47,804 nucleotides of DNA from Candidatus Cardinium hertigii (GTDB taxonomy: Bacteria; Bacteroidota; Bacteroidia; Cytophagales_A; Amoebophilaceae). The stretch spans positions 17,409 to 65,212 of the forward strand of contig NZ_RARA01000027.1 of NCBI RefSeq assembly GCF_003788695.1. Direction: 5' to 3'. Made by a program: the position numbers and the translations under genes. Below the pieces are notes generated by a model. The model saw only the letters and a list, made by a program, of their open reading frames with translations, ran no database searches and had not been told where the DNA came from. Shown here one piece after another: positions 8,733 through 16,462 of this stretch; positions within the stretch are counted from its first letter, which is position 1; every line of letters begins with the position of its first letter.

Positions 8733-8971
8733 CTTATTTGTTTTGTTGACCTATGTAAGAAATGCATATTTTAAATGCACAATGCCTGCATCATATTGCA
8801 TATCTATACCGTGTCTTATGTTTTGTTTACTTTATAATTTGTAGTGATCTTTGGTAGTTAACACAATTTTAACATTGCCTTGCTAACATTCCCTTGCTTT
8901 TAATTTTTGAACGGAGTAGATCATCTAAAATAAAAAATAACAAGATATAATAGTAAAAAATATAAAATATT
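8733..8971 (+). other. upstream region duplicated with the F-box/LRR gene
   Basis: From about 8815 to the ATG at 8972 the sequence is nearly identical to 5398-5543 upstream of the first paralogue (shared tagtgatctttggtagttaa). The duplicated unit therefore included the promoter region. The -7 box here reads tataatttg, one base longer than TAnnTTTG. Nothing else was recognised. Confidence 0.6.
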
Positions 8972-10117
8972 ATGCAGAACCATTCCAATCTACATAAAGC
9001 ATTACATTTTCTGGCATGTAGTATAGTTATTTCTTGTCAAGAAGGTAAGCAGCATGTTAATATTACTGATGTCTCTAATGAGCTTTTGTGTGAAATTATA
9101 GGGCATCTCTATGACGAAGAGGACATGCAATCATCACGTTTTGTCAATAGACGGTTTAAAAATGTTACAGAAGACGTAGTTAGGGAGCGGTATAAGAATG
9201 CCCATAAACCTTATGAAATAAATGGAAGTAGTCAAGCGCTTTTTGAGCAAGGACTTTCTTATGCGAAAGCATTTAGGATACAACATGTTCGTTATTGTGG
9301 CCCTATGGATGAGAATCGTATACGTTCCTTAATAAGACTAGTAAATCTGTTGAACAGGAACGATAGGCCATTGCTATCCCTTCACTTACTTAACCAAGAT
9401 AGGGCCCCTTTGGGCGCACTTGACCTAAATGGCCTAAATGTTGGTGATGATGCATTAAATGCATTTTTATCGGTCTTATCTGAGGATACTAAAAATAATT
9501 TAAGACATCTCAATCTAAACCATAACCAACTTACGACTATTACTGGATTAGAGAACTTAACGCAGCTAAGATGGCTTTATCTAATCGGTAACCGACTTAG
9601 AGCTATTACTGGATTAAAAAAATTAACGCAATTGAAATATCTCAACTTAGGCAATAACCAGCTTACAGATATTACTGAATTAAAGAACTTAACGCACTTA
9701 AAATCTCTTTACCTAAACCATAACCAACTTACAGCTATTACTGGATTAGAGAACTTAACGCAGCTACTAGAACTTGACATAAGCAATAACGAACTTACAG
9801 CTATTGCTGGATTAAAGAACTTAACGCAGCTAAAATGTCTTTACCTAAACCATAACCAACTTACAGCTATTGCTGGATTAGAGAACTTAACGCAGCTACA
9901 AAAACTTTATCTAAACAGTAACCGACTTACAGATATTACTGGATTAGAGGACTTAAGGCAATTAGAATATCTCGTCCTAAGCTATAACCGACTTACAGCT
10001 ATTATTACTGGATTAGAGAACCTAACGCAGCTAAGATGGCTTTATCTAACCGGTAACCTGATAAATAACAAGGAAATAGCGGAACTACGGAATAGAGGCA
10101 TTAGCGTCTCGTACTAA
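8972..10117 (+). CDS. F-box-like plus leucine-rich-repeat lipoprotein, paralogue of 5543-6820
   Basis: The 381-residue product shares nearly the whole N-terminal 170 residues with the upstream paralogue. These include the signal (hydrophobic stretch ending IVISCQ) and the F-box-like segment (VSNELLCEIIGHLYDEEDM ... FVNRRFKNV). The LRR part has about eight repeats plus cap instead of ten, and they are more diverged (LTAIAGLKN, LTDITGLED, with one extra residue in LTAIITGLEN). The exposed faces therefore differ while the scaffold is kept, consistent with diversified binding specificity. A shared upstream region and 3' hairpin show that it arose by duplication of the whole gene. Its promoter looks weaker than that of its partner. 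Confidence 0.75.
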   Translation: MQNHSNLHKALHFLACSIVISCQEGKQHVNITDVSNELLCEIIGHLYDEEDMQSSRFVNRRFKNVTEDVVRERYKNAHKPYEINGSSQALFEQGLSYAKAFRIQHVRYCGPMDENRIRSLIRLVNLLNRNDRPLLSLHLLNQDRAPLGALDLNGLNVGDDALNAFLSVLSEDTKNNLRHLNLNHNQLTTITGLENLTQLRWLYLIGNRLRAITGLKKLTQLKYLNLGNNQLTDITELKNLTHLKSLYLNHNQLTAITGLENLTQLLELDISNNELTAIAGLKNLTQLKCLYLNHNQLTAIAGLENLTQLQKLYLNSNRLTDITGLEDLRQLEYLVLSYNRLTAIITGLENLTQLRWLYLTGNLINNKEIAELRNRGISVSY

Positions 10118-10132
10118 ATTGAATTGAATTTA

Positions 10133-10175
10133 ATCTAACAGTTTATTATATTTATAGCAATATAAACTGTTAGAT
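10133..10175 (+). terminator. 14-bp stem hairpin after the second F-box/LRR gene
   Basis: ATCTAACAGTTTAT and ATAAACTGTTAGAT are the same inverted repeats as at 6831-6878, with a slightly shorter loop. There is no T-run. Conservation of both arms in the two copies fits a functional 3' structure, though shared recent origin would also explain it. Confidence 0.5.
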
Positions 10176-10181
10176 GATATG

Positions 10182-10508
10182 GTATCCGTTTAGTAGTGTG
10201 GGCTATGCGTAGTAGTGTGGGCTATGCGTATTCGTGTTCGTACCAATTAGAAATAGTACATATAATGTAAGTTATAGAAAATGCGCCTTGAAAAAACTGT
10301 GGAAAGAAAAGAAATGGAAAAAATAAAAGAAAATCAATTTGTCTGAGCTCCGTAGGGGCGAGATTTGATTTTCGGTTTTTTCCATTTCTTTTCAACAGTT
10401 TTTTCACCAGCGATTGATTTTTTTTGGCTACTTTTTTGATCAAGCAAAAAAAGTAGCTTTAATTGCTATAATCTATAAAATATGGCTACCATGCAAGTGA
10501 ACGGATAC
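10182..10508 (+). mobile_element. GTATCCGTTCA dispersed repeat with a different but perfectly paired core
   Basis: Left end gtatccgtttagtagtgtgg (with a short local duplication of gtagtgtgggctatgc) and right end gcaagtgaacggatac delimit the copy. The core stem arms are GAAAAGAAATGGAAAAAA (10306-10323) and TTTTTTCCATTTCTTTTC (10376-10393). They form a perfect 18-bp stem unrelated in sequence to the stem of the copy at 8265. An inner 9-bp stem (GAAAATCAA/TTGATTTTC) and an outer 12-bp stem (TGAAAAAACTGT/ACAGTTTTTTCA) add to it. The palindrome at 10427-10457 is shared with other copies. The right end lies only 44 bases before mfd. Confidence 0.75.
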
Positions 10509-10552
10509 ACTGAAAGACTATAAATATCAGATTACCTTAACCCTACCCTATC

Positions 10553-13500
10553 TTGCAGATCAAAGATTTTATAGCATTATACCAAGAAAACAAAATTGTA
10601 CAAAAGCTAAAAGCGTACCTCAAACAGGATCCGCAGCATACAACCCTGCACCCACATCTACGGGGCATCTCAGGAAGCTTAGATGCGCTGCTAATCGCTG
10701 CACTACAGCATTACTCCAATCAGCTACAGCTAGTTGTACTCGAAAATAAAGAAGCAGCATGGGCTATTTATGGAGATTTGAGCAATCTAGTACCTGCCCA
10801 TTCCATTCTGCTGCTGCCTGGTTTAGAAAAGAGAACAGTAGACTCCTCAGCGCATAACAAAATTATTCAACATAAACGAACAGAAATAATACATGCTATC
10901 AGTGAAAAAAAATCTATTGCATGGGTGGTTACCCATATAGCAGCGCTATCAGAAAAGATCTTAGACCCATCTCTAATCACTGACATAAGCTCTAAAATAG
11001 AAGTAGGTCAAACGTTATCGCTTCAAGAATTAAAAAAAACACTTAGGGCCCAAAGATTTACAAAGGTAGACTTTGTCTATAAGCAAGGCGAATTTGCCAT
11101 ACGCGGAGGCATTATTGATATATATTCCGCTTCTGAATCATTTCCCTACCGGATCACACTATGGGGCAATACCGTTTCCAGCATAGGCATTTTTAATCCT
11201 AAAGATCAAAAAACTTTCAAAAAAACAACAACTGTAACCATTTTATCCAATCAAGAAATTATAGCAGAACATCGTTTAGCTTACACTTCCTTTTCCAGTT
11301 GTCTACCAGCAGGAACTTGCATCTGGATACAAAATAAAAGTAATGCTTTGGAAGCCCTTCAAAAACTTAACGATACTGTGCCTATTGATCCATTAACCGC
11401 TACGCATACCCCCTATGAAACCCGTGAAAGTTTTATAGCCTCTATTGCCCCCTTTCACCAGATTACATTTGGACAAACGCAATCCATTGCTTCAGCTCAG
11501 GAGCTGATTATAGATTACGATTCTGAAAAACAACCCTATTTTCAACAAAATTTTAATCTTTTAACTGAAGATCTCTATAAGAGAAATCAACATAACTATA
11601 AGGTATTTATTACGGCTATTTCTACAGGGCAATTGGCACGACTCGACGCCATTTTACACGAAAAAGAACCCAAACCAGTCTTTACCCCTCTTCTACTTGG
11701 TTTACGAGAAGGTTATATAGATCATACAGCCAAGATAGTCTGCTATGCCGATCATCAAATTTTTAACAGATACTACAGGTATCAACCACCCAAAAGCTAC
11801 TCCCCTACAGAAGCGTTACTCATAGATACATTTAGCCATTTCCAAATTGGGGATTATGTGGTACACAGTGACTTTGGTATTGGTCGATTTTCTGGATTAC
11901 ACACCTTGCCTATCAATACGCATAAAAAAGAAGCTATTCGACTGATTTACAAAGACAATGACGTGGTCTATGTAAACGTACATGATTTACATAAGATCAG
12001 CAAATACACTAGCAAAGATGGCACCGTACCCAATTTGCATAAATTGGGTACGGTTGCCTGGAGTAATAAAAAAAGTGCCGTAAAAAAACAGATCAAAGAT
12101 ATTGCCAAAGAATTGATAACCCTATATGCAGAACGCAAAAAAACTACAGGATTTGCTTTTGGAAAAGATACGGTACTAGATGCAGCATTAGCCGCCTCCT
12201 TTTACTATGAAGATACACCAGACCAGGCATTGGCTATTGCTGCTATTAAAGAAGATATGGAACGCCCCGAACCCATGGACCGACTGGTTTGTGGTGATGT
12301 AGGATTTGGTAAAACAGAGGTAGCGATTCGTGCCGCTTTTAAAGCAGCAGAATATGGTAAACAAGTTGCCTTACTGGTGCCTACTACTATTTTAGCTTTA
12401 CAACATTATAACACTTTTATCAATAGACTGGCGAATCTACCGATTCGAGTCAATTATATCAATCGTTTTAAAACCAAGCAAGAAATTCAGCAAACGCTAG
12501 CTTATACGGCTTCTGGTAAGATAGATATCCTTATTGGTACACACAAACTGCTTATGCGAGATGTAAAGTTTAAAGATTTAGGATTGCTGATTATCGATGA
12601 AGAACAGAAATTTGGCGTAAGTGCTAAAGAAAAACTCAAACAGCTACGCTTAAACGTAGATACCTTAACTTTAACCGCTACACCTATTCCACGCACCCTT
12701 CATTTTTCTTTGATGGGTGCAAGGGATTTAAGTATGCTTACCACACCCCCTGCCAATAGGCGTCCTGTTAAAACAACGTTATATCACTTTGATTTGAAAA
12801 TTATTAAGGCTGCTATAGAAGCTGAAATAGCCCGCAATGGGCAGGTATTTTTCCTACACAATAAGGTAAATAACATTAACGCCATAGCGCAAACCTTAGC
12901 AAGCTTATTACCCACTGCTCGCATTTGTGTAGCCCATGGTCAAATGACCGGCTCTACCCTTGAAGAAAAGATATTACAGTTTATAGCAGGACGTTACGAT
13001 GTATTAGTAGCCACCAGTATTATAGAATCTGGCATGGATATCCCCAATGCTAACACCATTATCATCAATGATAGTCATCTCTTGGGTCTTGCTGATATAC
13101 ATCAAATACGTGGAAGAGTAGGGCGTTCTAATACCCAAGCCTTTTGTTACCTATTGATCCCCGAAAATATTAATCTTACACCAGAAGCAAAACTCAGGCT
13201 AGCTGCATTGGAAGAATTATCAGAATTAGGTGATGGTTTTAAACTGGCTATGAGGGATTTAGACATACGTGGTGCTGGCAACCTATTCGGAGCAGCCCAA
13301 AGTGGATTTATGGCAGATATTGGTTGTGAGACCTACTATAAAATATTAGAAGATGCTATAGAAGAGGTCAAAAATAAAGATTTTAAAACGTTATTTACCA
13401 AAGATCCAAAAACAACACGACCCTACAGCGAATGTTCTATTGAAACCGATTACGAAGCGCTTTTACCATCAACATATGTTCAAAATACAGCTCAGCGGAT

Positions 13501-13888
13501 GTTGCTCTATACAAGGTTAAGTAAAATTAAAGATAATAATCAATTAAACCTCTTTAAAGAAGAGCTAGTAGATAGATTTGGTCCCCTACCCATTCCCGTA
13601 GAAACCTTATTGGAAACGATACCACTTCGCTGGGAAGCACAACGAATTGGTTTTCAAAAACTTTCATTAAAGGGCCAAATCTTATGTTGTTACTTAGGAT
13701 CTGATTTTCAGAAAAGAAACCAAGAAATGTGGGATTATATTATCCAATATATTCAACAAAACGCAACTTGCTGTCAATTAAAAAAGATAGAAGGTAATCT
13801 AATCTTTACTATTAATACACAGATCAATAGCATTGTTTCGGCAAAGAATCTACTAGCTACCATAGGTACCCCTCTGGATATTATATAA
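10553..13888 (+). CDS. mfd: transcription-repair coupling factor Mfd
   Basis: Mfd removes RNA polymerase stalled at lesions and recruits UvrABC. The 1111-residue protein has the complete layout. A UvrB-like N-terminal region is followed by the RNA-polymerase-interacting CarD-like domain (FQIGDYVVHSDFGIGRF, about residue 428). Next are the RecG-type helicase motifs: Walker A GDVGFGKTEVAIR near 580, DEEQKFG near 681, TATPIPRTLHFS near 705 and QIRGRVGRS near 855. The TRCF C-terminal domain closes it. The start is TTG at 10553: an in-frame TAA lies 15 bases upstream and no ATG occurs for over 150 codons. A dispersed repeat abuts the gene upstream and may supply or disrupt its promoter. Confidence 0.96.
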   Translation: MQIKDFIALYQENKIVQKLKAYLKQDPQHTTLHPHLRGISGSLDALLIAALQHYSNQLQLVVLENKEAAWAIYGDLSNLVPAHSILLLPGLEKRTVDSSAHNKIIQHKRTEIIHAISEKKSIAWVVTHIAALSEKILDPSLITDISSKIEVGQTLSLQELKKTLRAQRFTKVDFVYKQGEFAIRGGIIDIYSASESFPYRITLWGNTVSSIGIFNPKDQKTFKKTTTVTILSNQEIIAEHRLAYTSFSSCLPAGTCIWIQNKSNALEALQKLNDTVPIDPLTATHTPYETRESFIASIAPFHQITFGQTQSIASAQELIIDYDSEKQPYFQQNFNLLTEDLYKRNQHNYKVFITAISTGQLARLDAILHEKEPKPVFTPLLLGLREGYIDHTAKIVCYADHQIFNRYYRYQPPKSYSPTEALLIDTFSHFQIGDYVVHSDFGIGRFSGLHTLPINTHKKEAIRLIYKDNDVVYVNVHDLHKISKYTSKDGTVPNLHKLGTVAWSNKKSAVKKQIKDIAKELITLYAERKKTTGFAFGKDTVLDAALAASFYYEDTPDQALAIAAIKEDMERPEPMDRLVCGDVGFGKTEVAIRAAFKAAEYGKQVALLVPTTILALQHYNTFINRLANLPIRVNYINRFKTKQEIQQTLAYTASGKIDILIGTHKLLMRDVKFKDLGLLIIDEEQKFGVSAKEKLKQLRLNVDTLTLTATPIPRTLHFSLMGARDLSMLTTPPANRRPVKTTLYHFDLKIIKAAIEAEIARNGQVFFLHNKVNNINAIAQTLASLLPTARICVAHGQMTGSTLEEKILQFIAGRYDVLVATSIIESGMDIPNANTIIINDSHLLGLADIHQIRGRVGRSNTQAFCYLLIPENINLTPEAKLRLAALEELSELGDGFKLAMRDLDIRGAGNLFGAAQSGFMADIGCETYYKILEDAIEEVKNKDFKTLFTKDPKTTRPYSECSIETDYEALLPSTYVQNTAQRMLLYTRLSKIKDNNQLNLFKEELVDRFGPLPIPVETLLETIPLRWEAQRIGFQKLSLKGQILCCYLGSDFQKRNQEMWDYIIQYIQQNATCCQLKKIEGNLIFTINTQINSIVSAKNLLATIGTPLDII

Positions 13889-13904
13889 AATTGCTAGTAT
13901 TCAA

Positions 13905-13982
13905 CCAACCGTATTGTTCACTTGCATGGCAGCGATATTATAGATTGTATCTGTTTAGTTTAATCAGCACGCAATAATGGAT
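13905..13982 (-). repeat. degenerate end fragments of the GTATCCGTTCA repeat
   Basis: gtattgttcacttgcatggcagcgatattatagatt matches the right-hand terminus of the family in reverse orientation, followed by a second partial end (gtatctgtttagt). It lies between the convergent mfd and coiled-coil genes. No terminator is visible. Confidence 0.5.
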
Positions 13983-15446
13983 TTACTCATACACAACTTC
14001 GCCTTCACATTGATCTCGACTCAATTTTGTCTTTAAAGGATTTTCATATATGTATTCTTTTTCCTTTAAATATGCGTATTCTTTTTCTTTTAATTCTTTA
14101 TTTTCTCTCGAAAATTCTTCACATATCTCCCTTAGATATGCAAGTTCCTCTTCTGCTTTTTCTCGTTTCTTTATTTCATTCTTAAGCTCATTGGAAAGCT
14201 GATTGTTTGTGTTCTGTACACGTTCCATATTACCATCTATCACTATACATGGACCGAGCTCGTTTAATTCATTTTTCAAATTAGCGTTTGCCTGCTGAAG
14301 GTCTTCTACCTGTTTTTTTGACTTGTCTAATTTTCCATCCTTTTTTATTAATTCCTTTCTCCACTTGTCAGCTTCTTTATTAGATTTTTTTGTTTGCTCA
14401 TTTTCTTTTTTGTTTTCAATTTTGCGATTTAATTTTAATAGATCATTGTAATATGTCAGTAATTCATTATCAATTCTTAAATCGCTATTATCAGTTCTTA
14501 AATCGCTATTATCAATTCTTAAATCGCTTATGTTCTCTTGTAACATGGCTATTATAGCCTGATATCCAGCTATTTCATCCTGATATTCCGCTTGAGATGC
14601 TTGAAATGCTTCCCAAGACTCACAAACCTCTTCTTTAATATTTTTAATTTCTTTTATTCCAGCCTTATCATCTGTTGGATTGTTTTTTCTAAAATCATTT
14701 TCCGAACAATCAAGACCGGCTAGAAGCGATTCGTTTATATCTCTTTCTTTCGAAATACGCGTTTCTAACTTCTTTTTTATATTATTTAGCACTTCTATAT
14801 CTTCAAGATATCTTTTCAAGATAGTTTTCAACTTTAATATTCCATCGTCCTTTTTCTTATTAGATCCTTTTAATGTATTGTTTTCATTCTCTAAACAGTT
14901 TACCCTAACATCGGTTTCCTGCAATTTTTTTTCCAAATCAAGCCGAATTGTTTCCTTTTCTGCTAATAATTTTCCTAATTCTTCTATTGTATCGGTTGCA
15001 TCAGTCAACTTTTGCTCACTTTCGTTAAGCTTTTTTTTTACCGTTTCGTCTGAATGGTTACCTATTCCATAGGAATAAACGTATGATTCTCCTGGCCATG
15101 CTTCTATAGCGTCAAGTTTTTTAATGAGTTTTTGATATAACTCTTCTACTTCTACTTGTTTTGCATTTTCCCCTTCACTTAAAGCTATTTTTAATTCTTT
15201 AAACCCTTCCTCAACTGCCTGATACAGCTTTTCTGTTTGTGCTGCACCATTTAACGCTTCTTGCTTACTTTGCTTCATATTAATGTCTACCTCTTGCAGC
15301 TTTTGCATAATTTTTTCATTATTTCCTACTCCTACTCCTCTTCCGCAGGATGAATACGCGCTAAAAATGAAGCTGTTAAACAAGGCGACCAGAAGGGCAC
15401 CCAGTTGTGGGGGAGAAATTTTATTTCTAGTATTTCTAGTTTGCAT
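13983..15446 (-). CDS. long coiled-coil lipoprotein-like protein
   Basis: The 487-residue protein starts MQTRNTRNK, has a hydrophobic segment to about residue 33 and a Cys (AYSSCGRG) that could be lipidated, although the lipobox is poor. From residue 45 onward it is almost entirely charged heptad sequence, predicted as one long coiled coil with short breaks. Three 7-residue direct repeats DLRIDNS/DLRTDNS/DLRIDNE occur around residue 315 (encoded by 21-bp repeats at roughly 14470-14532). Near the C-terminus KEKEYAYLKEKEYIYE is also duplicated. It is paralogous to the gene at 16463-17533 in the signal region and first 70 residues, and both share upstream DNA. No enzymatic motif. A surface or secreted scaffolding role is plausible but unproven. 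Confidence 0.65.
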   Translation of the reverse strand: MQTRNTRNKISPPQLGALLVALFNSFIFSAYSSCGRGVGVGNNEKIMQKLQEVDINMKQSKQEALNGAAQTEKLYQAVEEGFKELKIALSEGENAKQVEVEELYQKLIKKLDAIEAWPGESYVYSYGIGNHSDETVKKKLNESEQKLTDATDTIEELGKLLAEKETIRLDLEKKLQETDVRVNCLENENNTLKGSNKKKDDGILKLKTILKRYLEDIEVLNNIKKKLETRISKERDINESLLAGLDCSENDFRKNNPTDDKAGIKEIKNIKEEVCESWEAFQASQAEYQDEIAGYQAIIAMLQENISDLRIDNSDLRTDNSDLRIDNELLTYYNDLLKLNRKIENKKENEQTKKSNKEADKWRKELIKKDGKLDKSKKQVEDLQQANANLKNELNELGPCIVIDGNMERVQNTNNQLSNELKNEIKKREKAEEELAYLREICEEFSRENKELKEKEYAYLKEKEYIYENPLKTKLSRDQCEGEVVYE

Positions 15447-15699
15447 TGTATTATTTGTTAATGTGATACACTGGTTCAGTAAATCAATCGATGACGCTCC
15501 GATCGTACATTGATTGAAAAATATATTTGCTAAGTTGTAAAAAAAAAACTAAACCAGCAAATTTTCTTGGTAAAAACGTAGTAAAAATAATCCATTAACC
15601 CTGCTAGGGTAGCATAATGCATACCAACCCATTATATTTGTATCATCAAACCAATGAGAAATAACCAAAGCAATTTTTTATGCCTAAAAACTTAAAAAA
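15447..15699. other. intergenic region duplicated from the valS 5' flank (uninterrupted copy)
   Basis: This stretch is closely similar to 17570-17764 plus 18058-18083, the upstream region of the real valS. Shared landmarks include ctgctagggtagcataat and ttatatttgtat. It lacks the 293-bp insertion found in the other copy: caattttttatgcc is continuous at 15671-15684, with ATTTTTTA at 15673-15680. It therefore records the pre-insertion state. Confidence 0.8.
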
Positions 15700-15800
15700 A
15701 TGACCATACGCCCTTTTACCTTAATCCTATAATTTTTTGGAACGAGAAAAATATTGGCAAGAACTTTGGACGGAACAAAAATTATATAGCTGGAGTCTAG
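15700..15800 (+). pseudogene. truncated, frameshifted 5' fragment of valS
   Basis: Starting at atgaccatacgccc, about 100 bases match the first codons of valS at 18084 (shared ataattttttggaacgagaa). One extra T after the fifth codon shifts the frame into an early TAA. Homology ends near ctggagtct and a dispersed repeat begins at 15823. It is the leftover of the segmental duplication and cannot be functional. Confidence 0.85.
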
Positions 15801-15822
15801 ACGGATGTTTAGTCCCATATTG

Positions 15823-16370
15823 GTATCCGTTCACTCAATGGCGTCAACTTAAGGCAATTCATGATTAGCCTACCCTCCTATTCTACTTGGTTATCAATAA
15901 CAGCTAAACCTTAAGTTGACGCCATTGTCCGTTCACTTGCGTGGCAGCCATATTTTATAGATTATTGAAGATTTTATTCATTTTTTTAAAAAAAACTACT
16001 TCTTTTAAAGCTACTTTTTTTGCTTGATCAAAAAAAGTAGCCCAAAAAAAACAAGCGCTGGTAAACAAAGCTGTTGAAAAATTCAGTCTGCAAGCTGAAA
16101 ATCAAAACTCGCCCTTTACGGTTACTCAATGGATTTGGAAAGCTGGCAAGGCGCGCGAGGGTGAAGCGCACGCAGCATAGTACCCACTATGCGAGTACAC
16201 TGAATCCCGAAGCGGAACGCAGCCAGCTTTTCAAAGACGAAGAGTAGACTCAAACAGGCTGATTTTCTACTACCTTTCAGACTGAAATTTTCTAATCACA
16301 ACTTTGTTCAAGGCGCATTTTTATGATCTTGCATTATTGCGCTATGTCTAATGAGTACGAATCCGGATAC
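15823..16370 (-). mobile_element. GTATCCGTTCA dispersed repeat (reverse orientation) carrying a nested 92-bp element
   Basis: It begins gtatccgttcact, is interrupted at once by the 92-bp element (15836-15927), and resumes with a repeat of tccgttcact. It then continues as the reverse of the copy at 8265. Included are the palindrome GCTACTTTTTTTGCTTGATC...GTAGC (16010-16041) and the same GC-rich core, with stem remnants TTCAGTCTG/CAGACTGAA near 16082 and 16278. The far end (atccggatac) is degenerate. No coding capacity. Confidence 0.75.
15836..15927 (-). mobile_element. 92-bp miniature element with 19-bp perfect terminal inverted repeats, copy 1
   Basis: Both ends read CAATGGCGTCAACTTAAGG inward. 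The element is flanked by TCCGTTCACT on both sides (15826-15835 and 15928-15937), a 10-bp direct repeat. It is the exact reverse complement of the copies at 17953 and 33504. It is inserted inside the terminus of the larger repeat. Internal sequence carries no ORF of note on this strand. Confidence 0.85.
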
Positions 16371-16453
16371 GGATATACCCCGCAAGCTATCAAGCAACAT
16401 GCTGAAGCGGTAGAAGGCTAAACCATGTCGTGTTATTTCCTATTGCAACGGCC
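16371..16453 (+). mobile_element. 3' remnant of an insertion sequence
   Basis: An open stretch ends in QAIKQHAEAVEG-stop (caagctatcaagcaacatgc onward), followed by ctattgcaacggcctc. That last motif is the terminal motif also seen at 5315, 22487 and both ends of 46194-46382. The layout (gene tail, then terminal inverted repeat) fits the right end of an IS whose body has been lost. The transposase family cannot be assigned from so little. Confidence 0.45.
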
Positions 16454-16462
16454 TCAAAATGT

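Noticed and set aside
14680..15072. 130-residue plus-strand ORF opposite the coiled-coil gene
   Set aside because: Ser/Phe-rich product typical of the antisense of Glu/Lys-rich coiled-coil codons.
16000..16300. CRISPR-like array, because short palindromic repeats recur
   Set aside because: The palindromes are dispersed over 35 kb in different orientations, not regularly spaced with spacers, and no cas gene is present.
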